NCBI GenBank assembly: GCA_013397455.1
Contig: VYZB01000347.1
Location: forward strand, 62,001 to 126,000
Length of the DNA stretch: 64,000 nucleotides
Reading direction: 5' to 3'
Source: Crotophaga sulcirostris
Taxonomy: Eukaryota > Chordata > Aves > Cuculiformes > Crotophagidae
Shown: one piece after another, positions 1 to 11,143 of the stretch
Layout: each line of letters begins with the position of its first letter
How positions within the stretch are numbered: the first letter of the stretch is position 1
Position numbers and translations under genes: made by a program
Notes under the pieces: model-generated
What the model was told of the DNA's origin: nothing
Databases searched by the model: none
Seen by the model: the letters and a program-made list of their open reading frames with translations, nothing else

Positions 1-1461
1 ACAGCACATTGTCACCCTTGAAATGTATTTCTATCAAGTCTCTTGAAAGGCATCTGACTTTAGGCACTGTGCAAAGAGGAATCAACATTATCCATATGAA
101 TGCTAAGCTTGCCTAGCTAGAAACGCAAGAAAATCCAAGAAAACTTGGCATTATTTTTAATATGTATACATAGGGTGGAAAGCCAGTAACAAAGCTAAGA
201 GGTCTCATGCAGACATGCCTAGCTCAGAACTCACTGTTTGTTAGGAGAGAGAAATATGTCTGTCAAACGAGATGGTAACGTTAGGTGATAGATCTGCCCC
301 ATAAATGAGATCAGCGTAAATTGTGCCAAACTGCATGCAAACAACAGCTATTTCAGCAAACAGCAAAGCTTGACTCAAAACTCTTATGCATAGCCCTAGT
401 GTGGGAAGGGACAATGTCTGTGGGTGCTGCAAGCTCACAGAGAATGAAAATGGACAAATGTGCAGGTCATTTTGGCATGGGAAGGGGGAGATGTGGAGCT
501 GCTGTTGCTGTTCTAACCTCTACTCTTCCAGGACCTTCACTTTGTTCCTCAGGTCTCCCTGCCTCTCTTTGAGCATCCAGGAGGGAAGAGCGGAAAGGAA
601 CAGTGTTGCAGTTAATTAAAATCCCTATAAATGGCACCTTCAAATCCTCTGGTCCGAGAGAGAATCATTCACTTTCAGTAGTTGTTAATACGCTCATTAA
701 GATATCAACAACAAAGGGCTTGGTGTCCTGATGTCCACCTAGACTTCCAGGAAACTGTTTTGAACTAAGTAATGGGAACAACTGTTGGCACTCCATGGTC
801 ATAGCCTCATCCTCTCTTCAAAGTCATTAGAGTACTGCTGTCTTTCAAGTGGGAGCTATGCCTCATGAGCAGGGTGTGCCCTGAGTTTGCTCTCCTGTCC
901 TTGCTGCAAGGACCATTCAGCACTTCACGTAGCACATTGCAGCGCGCTTTTGTGAGGATATTGGATACTGCGGCTGGTTGATCTTAGCAGACCAGACCAT
1001 AAAATGCAACTGTTCAGCCTAAGCTTTGGGAGAAAGCTTAGCTGTTGCTGGAACAGCAATGGGATTGCTGAGCAAGGGAGCTGAGGTAAGGGAAGGTGTC
1101 TGTGCTGGAGGATCATTACCCTCAAGAGCAGACTTGGAACATGGAATTTTTCTGTTTGCATTTTTATGAATCAAATGCTCAGTGTTGGTGCTTTATAGAC
1201 AGACACTATTTCCATGAGTTTATAGCACTGTAGCAGGATAGCACAAGTTGGCAGGACATTGTGAGGAGACTATAGATAATTCTTGTTCATATCATTTTTG
1301 TATGGCACAATACTCTCCTTTAGCAGCCGTCTCTGACTCTTTGTGTGCCATAACTTCAGTACAGTCAGAACTGTACTGAATGTACAAAATGATGCAGTGA
1401 CAGCCTGCTAATGGGTGCTGCAGTTATGGTAGTGACAGACAGACCGTGGGTGAAAGGGGAC
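1..1461. other. 5' flank of TNIP3, no gene seen
   Basis: Non-coding stretch. All open frames are short (under 85 codons), overlap on both strands and resemble no protein I know. I see no convincing splice-bounded exon, no repeat with a clear consensus and no RNA gene. By conserved gene order the 3' end of QRFPR could lie further upstream, outside the window, but nothing here shows it. Confidence 0.5.
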
Positions 1462-1575
1462 ACCACCATTCTATGATCTGCCACTAACATCTGGATGACC
1501 TTTAGCATTCAGCTGCCCTGTTTTCCCTGTGCATATAATGGACTTATTGCCTACTTCTGCAAAGAGCTTTGAGTT
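1462..1575 (+). repeat. ancient MIR/CORE-SINE-like fragment
   Basis: The order of short words follows the MIR consensus. A 'ctgccacta' block is followed by 'ggatgacctt', then 'gccctgttttccctgtgcat', then 'ataatggactta', and the segment ends in 'aaagagctttgag'. These match the MIR parts that read as 'tctgccact..', 'gtgacctt', 'cctcagtttcc..tctgtaa', 'ataat..' and '..aaagcgctttgag'. It is heavily diverged, as expected for an amniote-wide ancient SINE. The assignment rests on remembered consensus and was not computed. Confidence 0.5.
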
Positions 1576-1611
1576 TATTAGGTGTAAATCTTGATTTGGC
1601 AGAAACTTTTA

Positions 1612-1859
1612 AGAATAGGATGAGGGGAAATGGTTTTAAGCTGAAAGAGGGGAGATTTCAGTTAGACATTAGGAAGAAATGTTTTCCTGAGGGTGGTGAG
1701 GCACTGGCACAGGTTGCCCAGAGCAGTTATGGCCGCCCTATCACTGGAGATGTTCAAGGCCAGATTGAATGGGGCTTTGAGCACCCTGATCCAGGGGGGG
1801 TGGAACTTTGAGGGGCTTTGAGGTCCCTTCTGACCCAAACCATTCTGTGATTCTATGAT
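1612..1859 (+). mobile_element. CR1 LINE 3' end (5'-truncated)
   Basis: Typical avian CR1 tail in sense orientation. It runs through 'attaggaagaaatg', 'ggtgaggcactggcacagg', 'ttcaaggccagattgaatgg' and 'gaggtcccttctgacccaaaccat', and finishes at the terminal 'tctgtgattctatga' motif. Only about 250 bp remain and no reverse transcriptase is present. Short frames across it are the decayed end of ORF2 plus 3' UTR. Confidence 0.95.
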
Positions 1860-2341
1860 ATTAGAATACTTGGTCTCATTTTTAGAATGTGTGGTGCTTC
1901 CTCTTCCTTCTCTACTGTGGGGTTTTTATGATTTAACAGTTACTGTATCCCCTCAGGTAGCACAGTGTGTTTATTCATTTTAGGAGTTGGCCTTTTTGCA
2001 TGCCTGTTTCCCAGAGGATGGCCTTCCTGTTTCACTCAACCTTGCTTTGGTGGCATAGAGATTTACTTTGTTTCATTGCCTGACAGTTACTGGCTCCTAT
2101 TTCTTACAATATATTAATCACTACAGAAATGTTAAGAAATGCAATTGTGGAAATTGCAGTTGCTGTTTTGTTCTCACCCAGTAATTCTTCCTTCTTTAAA
2201 CCAATGCAGTACCTTGGAGGGTGTGCTCAAAGACTAGTTTTGGTGTAGGTACAGATAAAGTTCTTTTATTTTTTGATGAGAGGGATGACTCCTATGTAGA
2301 ATCTAAAATACCTTTATTAAAATAACATTTGTTTTTAATCT
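1860..2341. other. non-coding spacer between two CR1 copies
   Basis: AT-rich unique-looking sequence with no open frame of note and no recognised repeat. It lies between a sense and an antisense CR1 copy in the TNIP3 5' flank. Confidence 0.5.
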
Positions 2342-2565
2342 CATAGTATCATATAAATCATAGAATGCTTTGGGTTGGAAGGGACATTTACAGGTTATCT
2401 AGTCCACCCCCCCTGCAGGAACAGGGTCATCTTCAACTGGATCAGGTTGCTCAGGGCTCCATCCAACCTGACCTTGAATGTTTCCCAGGGATGGGGCATC
2501 CACCACCTCCCTGGGCAAGCTGTACCAGTGCCTCATTGTAAAAATTTCTCTCTTTATACCCCACA
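2342..2565 (-). mobile_element. CR1 LINE 3' end, antisense
   Basis: Antisense CR1 tail. It opens with the inverted terminal motif 'catagtatcat..atcatagaatgctttggg', then 'ttggaagggaca', 'ctccatccaacctgaccttgaa', 'gatggggcatccaccacctcc' and 'ctgtaccagtgcctca'. It is truncated shortly after the 'aaatttctctc' block. The 5' limit is approximate. Confidence 0.93.
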
Positions 2566-3668
2566 AGTTTCTCAGCTGTTCCATAAACCAGGAAAAAATA
2601 ACAACATTGTCTAAATTATCTTTTGGAATTTTAAAAAAAACCCACAGATTTTTATTATTTTATGTCAAATTTGACAGACTAGCTTTCATTCCGTTCTTTG
2701 AAAAGGAAATAAACAGACTGCTCTTGCTGAAATAGCCTCAGACCCAGGCATCTTTCCATAATAAGGATTTTTTTTTTTCTTGCTTCCTTCTCAAATCCAT
2801 CATCATTCAAAATTCCAAGACTAAGGATGACAACACTTTGCACTTCATCCTGACTTTATATGCGAAGTTCGTGGAAGCCTTTTCTTTGTTGATCTTTCCT
2901 GTAAGTTTAACTTGATACGGTTAGCATTTTTTTTCCAAATAGGAAACTAAGACAAGTTTGAAGTGTTGGGTACCTTGAGTACTCAAGTGAAGGCTTGAGT
3001 GGCTTGAAGCTAGACCCATGCTGAGGCAAGGTAAGTACTAAAACTGCAAATATGATGTCCTTTGGAGCAAAATAATACCACTTGTCATTCTTCATCTTTG
3101 CACTGCTTTCTTTCAGGTAAAGTAAATCAGTTTTCCAGTCATGGTTTTCCCCTAAACATCTTGGGGTTTGTCTGGATGTGCTCTTCCCGATAGCTGTTAA
3201 CAGACTTCACTATTATTCCTTTATAAGCATGACTCACTAATTGTTCTATCATGGCAGTTCACGCTATCTTAGTATCACTTAATACTTGTCATACTTACAT
3301 AAGTCCTTTTTACAACTGGAAAAGGGGACAGAAAATCCTGTCCTCTTATTTACTGAAAAAACATACCCTTCCTTCCCTTATCCATGCAACTTCCTCTCTC
3401 GGGCTGAACTGGCCAGTCAATTATGATTTACATGCCCACTAAGCAGAGGGCTGCCTTGCCCGGCATATTAGTCATAGGTGGTGTGCTTCAACCCTTCTGG
3501 AAAGCCCCAGTCAGGAAGGAGGAGAAGGTTAAAATCAAAATTCCACTACTTATTTCTGAACCTCAGCTGCTTCCACAGGCAGGACTTGCAGATCTTCTGG
3601 GTCTCAGTACAATTCTCCTGCTTCTTTAGTCAACGTAAACTGTCTATTTCTTTGCTCTTTTTCCAAAG
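2566..3668. other. immediate 5' flank or upstream intron of TNIP3
   Basis: No recognised repeat or exon. This stretch may hold the TNIP3 promoter, or an intron downstream of an unseen 5' UTR exon. The sequence before 3669 ends in a pyrimidine-rich run and AG, so the first exon I place could itself be an internal exon. I saw no clear TATA box or CpG cluster. One kB-like decamer lies at 3499-3508. Confidence 0.4.
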
Positions 3669-3755
3669 ACCTGTAGTGAAACAAAAGCTCAAAGCTGTCT
3701 TGGATGCGTGTGGGCAGATGTGAGTGACATGGAAGCTCCAGCAGACCCACTAGAA
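3669..3755 (+). CDS. TNIP3: TNIP3 exon 1 as placed (start codon exon)
   Basis: The ATG at 3729 has a good Kozak context (G at -3, G at +4). It reads MEAPADPLE and then meets the donor GAA|GTAAGT at 3755/3756, phase 0, which joins in frame to the next exon. The sequence is open upstream of the ATG in the same frame back to a possible acceptor AG at 3667-3668. So this may be a first coding exon preceded by a spliced 5' UTR, or coding may begin further upstream. The human N-terminus is poorly conserved, so similarity does not settle the start. Only bases 3729-3755 are called coding. Confidence 0.6.
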
Positions 3756-5268
3756 GTAAGTGACTGTTTTGGCTGTCCTTTGAAGTGCTGCCTTGAGCTG
3801 CTGCAGGTAAAACGTGTGGCACACGTTGGCAATTATAGGCTTATTTTTTGTGTTCCAGTAGATTTGTCTGAATTATTTACACTGTTTAAGTGTAGAAGGA
3901 AATATTAGAAATATTTTTGGATATGGCATTCTTAGGAAGAAAGCCGTCCCTAGTGGATATTGATCAGATACCCTCAAATTATCCGATCATTTTAATTTCT
4001 TGTTAAACAAAGCGTAGAAAGTGGTTCATTTTAGTGACCCAACAACTTCGTTGAGAAGTGTTCAGGTCAGTGTATATATAACTGTTAGATCTGTGAGTCG
4101 TCCTATTTGCTTTAATAGGACTCTTAAATATGCGCTTAATACACGCCTAAAGCCCAGATTCCAAAACCAATTAAACATTTGAATAACTCCACTGTCTGCC
4201 AGGTAATTGCTTCAGCTACTCTATGTTCATGAGCTTCTGCAGGAAGACAAGAGTAAGTGTTGTGTAGCATTGAAGTCACACGCAGCACAGTAGAGCTCAG
4301 CAGGAGTGGCCATAGGGCAAACACATGTTTTGTCTGTGACAAGACACACCAAAACCATTCTTTGGTCTTCATTGTTATTTGTCATTAAATCTCCAGCTGA
4401 AGAAAATAAATTTATTTCAGGAGATTTAAGCCCTCAGAAGTGCTCACACTTTTATTCTAGTTTCTCATATATTGCTTGACAGTTTAGGGAGAAAAAAAAA
4501 TTAATCCCTGAGCAGGTATCTGAATATAGTATGTTTTATTTTTATGAGCAAGTAGTTTTTTCCCAGTATAGTTCTTTTGATGTATATCTATCTATATATT
4601 TCAAATAGGTCACATGTTTGTTTTCATGACAATACATAGAAACTTTTTGGAAATTATTATATACAGTGTGGCCATTATAAAAAAGAGGGTTTTAGCTGCT
4701 GTTGTCCTGCATGGCCAAATCTCCACACTTTTAAAAAATGGAACAATTGCATACCAATTTCCTAATTTCTCCAAATGAACTTTTCATTTTCTGTACTGCT
4801 TGTTTTGAACCCATTGTGCTGCAGATTATTGCCTTGGGACTGCAAGCATTTACCAGGGACAGTCTTACTAATTATTCTAGTTCTTGTAAATGAAGGGAAT
4901 TATTTATGCCCACTTCAGCTTGTGCTCAACTGTTGTGGCTTGTACTACTTGTTAACATTGCCATCTGTAAGGTAATTAAAATCGTATTTTGTGCTCAGAT
5001 GGTACTAATAGACATAATTTTGTTTACTTCAGTGTCCATTTGAATAATGCTTCAATTAAAACACAGGCTAAGCAATGTTAAAATAGATGTACACTTCAGA
5101 ATCTGCTGTCAGTAGGTGTAAAAGTACTGAAATACAAGTGGAATGTAAGAAAACATTGCTGTTTCTTTACATGTGCGTGGCAGAGTGGGTGGGAGTTTCA
5201 TATGGTAATAATCTTGAGTTGAAGAGAGGATACAAAAAGCTTTCTTTATTGCCAATTCTTTTCTGCAG

Positions 5269-5358
5269 TCAAGGCACGTGTTATTGACCAAAAAGAAGAC
5301 TTCATCAGCCAGTTCTCTGGAGCAACAGATCCTCTCACTGGAAAGACAGAGACGAGAG
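5269..5358 (+). CDS. TNIP3: TNIP3 exon 2, start of coiled coil
   Basis: Thirty codons between acceptor 'ttctgcag' and donor GAG|GTAACC, phase 0 at both ends. The first part is Lys/Ser/Thr-rich and poorly conserved. The end (SLEQQILSLERQRRE) matches the family block that in human reads SLEQKIRCLEKQRKE and starts the coiled coil. The next exon continues directly with LLEVN, as in human TNIP3, which confirms the junction and frame. Confidence 0.9.
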
Positions 5359-6514
5359 GTAACCTTAAGTTTGTCCTTAACCTTTACAGATATAACCTCA
5401 AAGACAGGCATTAAAATATCAGTTGTATGCCAGGGGCAGGAAATCATTGAATGTGTTATCACTGTTACTTATTTATGCTTACTTACTGTGTTTATGCTGC
5501 AGTTGGTTTTACCTGCCAGTCCAGCAAGGCCTATATTTTTCCTGTGGGAATCTCATCCTGTGCTCTTGTCAGACAGTTCCTACGTGGAGGCTTTCTGCTT
5601 TGAGTTTCTTCGCAATCCGAAGTGTGCAAACACTTAAAATTACGTTTAAACTAGTTCCTATAGCCCTATTTCTCTCTACCAAGCTAGGCAGAGTTATATT
5701 TGGAGAACTGTTCCTAAAAACAAATGATGACTTATTGTAACATGGCTATGAATGTAGAAGAGCAGAGATTTATATAGTACAAAGGGCAAATTTTCTTATT
5801 GTTTGCTATTTTAAAGGCCAAGGGACCGCTGTGAGTAATAGCCAGTGGTGTCTTGCTCACAGATAGCACCAAACTGGAAGTCATTCTTTTGCTGAGCATC
5901 TTAAAGAGTGACCCTTTATCCTACAAAACAAAATGCTTTGGAGGAATGTATTTGGCTTTTTCCAATAAAAATGCATGCACACTGACTTCACCCCTGCCAC
6001 TTGAATATGTGTTGTTAGCTGATCTTCCCAACTTCCATGCATATGCTTGCTCAGTTAAGTGATACTGAGAAAGGCAAGCAGTGTTTGCACCCAGTAGTAA
6101 TTGCAGTCAGTAGGAATCTTCAATCCATTTGTTTGAAGCCAGAGACCTCCTAATTGAAAATATGTTTACAGAACATAAAGCAAGCTAGCAAGAAAGTCCT
6201 TGGCCATTCCGGAGTTGCAGCTTGGGATTTGTACACCATTGCAAATGATTCACCTATAGCTTATTGGGTATTTGCACGTTTCCTGACTGTTACTTCCTGA
6301 ACATTCATGATCTTTAACTGAAATACCAAAGCACTGACTGATGGGCCATAAAGCTTTCCAAACCTTACACTTGCTATTTTTTTTTTTTTAATGAATTGGC
6401 CAGATAATGAAGAGGTTGTGAACACTCATAGCTGGAGGAGTAGGCCAGTCTATTTTTAATTTATTGAAAATGTGAAAATAAGGGTTATTTACTGTCACTT
6501 CCTGATAATTGCAG

Positions 6515-6580
6515 CTTCTGGAGGTGAACAAGCAATGGGATCATCAATTTAGAAGTATGAAACAGCTTTATGAAAAACAG
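6515..6580 (+). CDS. TNIP3: TNIP3 exon 3, coiled coil
   Basis: A 66-base exon of 22 codons between 'aattgcag' and CAG|GTAATG, phase 0 on both sides. It encodes LLEVNKQWDHQFRSMKQLYE plus KQ. The conserved LLEVNxQWDxQFRSMKxLYE block is the strongest N-terminal TNIP3 signature. It forms part of the long coiled coil through which ABIN proteins dimerise. It was too short to stand out as an open frame and was found by frame and homology. Confidence 0.95.
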
Positions 6581-7861
6581 GTAATGATGTTGACCTCTTC
6601 TACTGGAATATGTATGCCACCTGCTTATAGTTAAGTCTGCACTTAAATACCAGCCAACCATAGCTGTAGCAAACATCTTAGGAAGGAAAGGCTTTATGTT
6701 TGCTTTGTCTTTAGCTCACTGATTAAGAAAGCTTCATGACATAAGAGTGAAGCTAATGTATGTACATGCTTCAGTAAGACGAAATAGCCAAAGAATCAGG
6801 GCTTCTCTAAAAGAGTAGCGACCAGGGTGGACATGAGAGCAGAGATCTTTGTGCCCTCCACAAGGTAATAAAAATTGCTCATACTTCAGAGCACAATTAA
6901 CTGAAAATTAGTCTGCAGTGTGCTCAGCCACCGATCCTTGACACTGCATATCTATTGGTTCTTGTCTCAGGTCTTGTGAAGCCTAGAATTTCACTGGGGC
7001 TCCCTGTAATGGGGGTGTGCTCTCACATAAATCCTCAGTGAATGCTCCTTCCCTAAGCGAAGACATTTTCTTGCTTTTGAAAAACTGTTCTGTACAAAAG
7101 CTTTTCACTAAATAAATGTAAATAAATACTTCTTTTTTTTTTTGTCAAAATCCCTTTGGCGTAGCTTTCATTCTTAGCTTGCAGCTGTGTGGCATCTTTG
7201 CTACAGACATTATAATCAGCTGCCTTGTGAAGCTAGCTGCTTACAATTTTGCCTGGTATTCCAAACCCCAAGTTGATTCATTGACTAATGCTTCTCATCT
7301 CCTGTTTTCTTCTGTGAAAAGGAAGTTTGAAGAATGACTTCATGTGCTTATCAGGAAAATTTTCTCTTTAATATTTTCCAGTAAGCTTTACTGAGATCTG
7401 GCTTATGTCTTTGATTTTTCTTTTCCTCTTCTCTTATGGGAGAGGAAAAATTTTAATGGCTCTTCTTCATTTAATAAGGGATTGGTTTATGCCTTTGGCT
7501 AGATCATTTGGATGTGCACCACTGCAGAGGGAGTCCCAGTTGTAAAAGGAAAAAAAAGAACATTAAAATGGAAAACCCATTTGGAGGGACAAACCCATGA
7601 TAGTTGTCCTTTTGCAGCAAAGCAGTGTGAGACCTAACTGGGTTAACAGCAACAGAGAATTTGCCCAGGACCATTGAGTCCCCTGCCGACAGAGCAGTGG
7701 AGCTTAGAGGTGGGGATGGGAAAGTCAGGGACTTTGCACACAGCCAAATCCCCCCCCTTTACGCCAGTCTGCTGAGAGCTAAGTATTTGAAGGCACCTTT
7801 GCAGTGCTGTACCTTTCAGCATCCCCAGTCAGCCCACTATTGTCTGCCACTTGCTTTTCAG

Positions 7862-7993
7862 CTGGCAGAAATGAAAGCAAAACTGAATGCGTCAGAGAGG
7901 AGAGTCGGTGAGCTGGAGGAAGAGAGACATCGGCAGCATCCAGAAGATGAGAGGTTGCAAGCCCTGGGCAAAGGGAGGCCGTTGCAGGAAATG
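7862..7993 (+). CDS. TNIP3: TNIP3 exon 4, charged coiled-coil linker
   Basis: Forty-four codons from 'cttttcag' to ATG|GTAGGA, phase 0. It begins LAEMKAKLNASERRVGELEE, matching human VAELKTKLDAAER. It continues into a Glu/Arg/His-rich stretch where the human protein is also low-complexity and charged. The donor GTAGGA is weaker than the others in this gene. An open frame runs upstream into the intron, but the family alignment and the AG acceptor place the exon start here. Confidence 0.9.
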
Positions 7994-8701
7994 GTAGGAG
8001 GGTGCACTCTGTTACCCCGTTTGGGCTCAGTGTTCAATGCTGTCTTGTCTTTCCTCTTTCTCTTCTTGCAAGTGGCAGGGTGTGGGTTGTCACACAGCTG
8101 TGAGACGAGATTGTGGTGTTGAATGCTCTTCAATATTGTACCCAAGGCAGCAGCTGATCTTCTGTCTGATCAGAGAACCATGTGTATAGACAGAGTAATT
8201 TCAATAGAAATTGGCAGGAGCACAGTATTAGTGTGCATGGGGGAGTAAAGAGCAGATTGATACAAATGCTGCAGAGATTGCCTTCCTTGCTTTTCAGTTT
8301 GGGGTGAATTTTTTTGTGAATGAAAATGCTACAGTGATTTCAAATGAAATAGGAACATGATTGCAGATGTTACACAATGTTTGGCCACAAATACTTGGAA
8401 GGAAGGAATTCGTGTTCAGGCACTCACCATTTGGTACTCAACATATAGGCTTGTATGCGTGTTCTAGCTGTCTCAGCTCCCTGTAAATGTTAGTGATGTA
8501 GTCAGTGCTGAAAGTGCTTGGGCTGATCAGTGGCTCTGCAGCGTTCACCTCACCCTGAGAGTGGTTGGGCACCTCTTTCAGGACTCCTTAGGCCCTGGCT
8601 TTTATATAGGTGTTTGTATCTAAAGCTCAGTTCCCACCACAGTAAAACCACCAACCTTAATGATCGGCATAAATATGCCCAACATATACACAAAGATGTA
8701 C

Positions 8702-8747
8702 AGATGATCTTTAAGGTCCCTTCCAACCCAAACCATTCTATGATTCT
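8702..8747 (+). mobile_element. CR1 LINE 3' tip
   Basis: A 46-bp sense remnant made only of the CR1 tail: 'agatgatctttaaggtcccttcc', 'aacccaaaccattctatgattct'. It lies in the intron between TNIP3 exons 4 and 5. Upstream sequence is not CR1, so this is an extreme 5' truncation. Confidence 0.9.
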
Positions 8748-10186
8748 TTTACAAGCAGCAGAGTGATGCTTCCTTGTTCTCATCCTCCATCACGGTATCA
8801 CACACTTCATAATATCTTGTATGAGTTTTTGGCTAGTGCTCTGCTGGCTAAAGTCAGACTTCTCCATTCACTTGATAACCTGAAAAAAACCTGAACACAA
8901 GTGGCAATCACATCACTTCCAGGCTCAGATAAGATGTAATCTGCAGATTAGCTGCTGCAGGAAAAGAAATGCAAAGCCCTTAGCTTTTATCTTCATAAGC
9001 AGAACATTCATCTTACTTGCTTATCAATTACGGTATGGTCTTAGCTAGGCATGTGCTTGATTTCCAAGCTGTGGGATCGTTTACATGTTTTAAAGCAAAT
9101 CAGGTCACTCTGTACTTGCTGAATCACTGCCTATACTTGCTCCAAGTGTGGATTCAGTGTGAGACACTCCATCTTCCTCTTCACAGTAGTAAGGTTTTTA
9201 CTGCGTGCCCTTTAATCTTTGATAGCTGTGAGTCATAACCCTTGCTACTTTTTTGAAAAGGTAAGGATGAGCAGTACACTCTCCTGTTTCTTTTTACTAA
9301 ATACATGATTGATGAAGTAAATAACAAAATAATTGAAAAATCTCTTATGAGCACAGATTAACCCGAATGGAACTTCAGCCTTAGATCAGCAGTTTCTTTA
9401 CAAATTATATACTCTGCCAGTATGTGCTTTCATTTACCTGAATTTCTTTACTTTTTGGATGCCATGCAGGGATTCAGGAGATCTACTCCTTTGCTGCTAA
9501 AAGTAGAGATTTTTGAATGAGCAGCAAGGATTGTAACACCACAACAGCAGCTGAACGAGCTCAAGTTATCCTATGCTGCCCATGAGACAGGATGAAGAAA
9601 AAGTAGTTGTCATCAGCCGAACTGTAACTGCCTAGGAGCTGGCTACACAGAAAAAACCCACATTTATATGGTGTCCTGTGCATGTGACTGTTGGATTTCA
9701 TTTTTTTAATCACATAAAGCAGCTGCAGAAGAATATTAGAAATATTTCCTTTATTTTGTAGAATAGTACATTCTGTTTCATATATCTTAACAGCTCTGGT
9801 TTAAGACAGTCTGGCAAAAGTGGGCTAGTGAGGAATCCAATACCCTGTGAGAAAAGCTTACAGAATGCCATTTGCTTCAGTGTCTGATTTGGATCTTAGC
9901 TCCTGTCACTGTAAATTGAAAGTACCCATGGTGAAAGCTAGAGGAAGAGAATCAAGCTTCAAGTTTGGCAAATCTGTCCTGATACTTCCATCTAGAAAAC
10001 CTAGTGTGTAAATCCTGTTTCAAGTAGGGACATCTTCCTGGTAGTGTGCTGGGGTGACAACGATGTTAGGCACATGCACTAGTAAGGATCAAACTCAAGT
10101 CAACAACAACTACGATGGGGTCAAAAAAAGTAGATTTTTAAGCTGTGGTTGGTAGCTTGGTAGTTTTTGAGCAGGCTGAGACCTGC

Positions 10187-10280
10187 CCCAGTCTTCCATG
10201 TAGTAGAAAAAGCCCTCAGACTATGTGGGAGTGAGATCTGGTTTTGTCATTTATGTTATGTGACACTGGGAATGACTGGG
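10187..10280 (+). repeat. possible MIR/CORE-SINE-like fragment
   Basis: The word order 'tagtagaaaaagccctcagac', 'gtgggagtgagatctgg', 'ttgtcatttatgttatgtgacactggg' resembles the MIR core ('agtggttaagagc..', 'ggagtcagac..tgg', 'ctgccactt..gctgtgtgacctt'). It is strongly diverged and was called by eye only. It lies in the intron before TNIP3 exon 5. Confidence 0.35.
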
Positions 10281-10652
10281 ACCCCATCAGCATTTGGCCC
10301 TGGCCTTACACTATGAGTACATGAGAGTAACACAGGTTTGGGATAATGATCCGTGTGGTACTGTTGCTGGCTTCCTCGTGCCTTTGTGCAACAGCAGACT
10401 GTAGAGAACAGGGATTAAGTCTGGTACATTGTCTCTGTCTCATCATATGGTGAGTGGTCAAAGCAATTTCAACAGACTTTATCATATCTGGGTTTTACTA
10501 ACCATCTGCCCTCCTGTCGCCTCCCTTCCCAGCTGTGTTTTGGGACAATAAAATGCGGCACATCTGCCAGACAGCAGATATTCTGAAAACTGTTCTTGAA
10601 AAATGGTTCCATCTGCATTTCAGCAACATCTCTCTGCATTTTTGCATCCCAG

Positions 10653-10781
10653 GAAGAAACGAAGGTCCTTAGTGAAGCGCTCCGTGAAATGAAGGAAGAG
10701 AACAAGCTCCTGAAGCAAAAGAACGCCTCAATGATCAGAAAGAAAGAACACTATGAGTGTGAAATAAGTCGTCTCAATAAG
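10653..10781 (+). CDS. TNIP3: TNIP3 exon 5, AHD1 (A20-binding block)
   Basis: Forty-three codons from 'gcatcccag' to AAG|GTATGA, phase 0. It contains LREMKEENKLLKQKNA followed by KKEHYECEISRLNK, the ABIN homology domain 1. Human TNIP3 reads HELKEENKLLKGKN then KEKEHYECEIKRLNK. In the family AHD1 is the contact for the ubiquitin-editing enzyme A20. The core residues (EENKLL, HYECEI, RLNK) are intact here, so A20 binding is likely kept. That is an inference. Confidence 0.96.
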
Positions 10782-11052
10782 GTATGAACAGAAGTGAGCC
10801 ACTGATCATGACCTCTTTAATTCTAGGGTCTCTATCAAGCAGCAACACTACCAGGTGGCCATCTTTTCAGTTCTGGGTGAACAACCTGTTCATGGTAGCA
10901 AACTCCATTTGGGGGCTGTGGAAACAATCAAGAACTTACTTTAGCTCATACCTGTGCCTGCTATTCTTGGCAAGGTAGTAGTGTTGAATTGCAAAGAGGT
11001 AAGTTAAGAGAATCTTTGCCTTCTCATGTGAAACCTCTCTATGAGTCATATC

Positions 11053-11143
11053 TGACCAACCCGATCCAGAGGAAGTTGTCCCTGCAGGGGGATTGGTACT
11101 GGATGATCTTTAAGGTCCCTTCCAGCCCAAACCATTCTATGAT
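11053..11143 (+). mobile_element. CR1 LINE 3' end fragment
   Basis: Sense CR1 tail of about 90 bp: 'gaccaacccgatccagagg', 'ttgtccctgcaggggg', then 'ggatgatctttaaggtccc' and 'cccaaaccattctatgat'. Part of the usual middle region is deleted. It lies in the intron after TNIP3 exon 5. Confidence 0.92.

Noticed and set aside
7661..8122. 153-codon open frame around TNIP3 exon 4
   Set aside because: Only 7862-7993 is supported by splice sites and family similarity. The flanking residues are intron read through.
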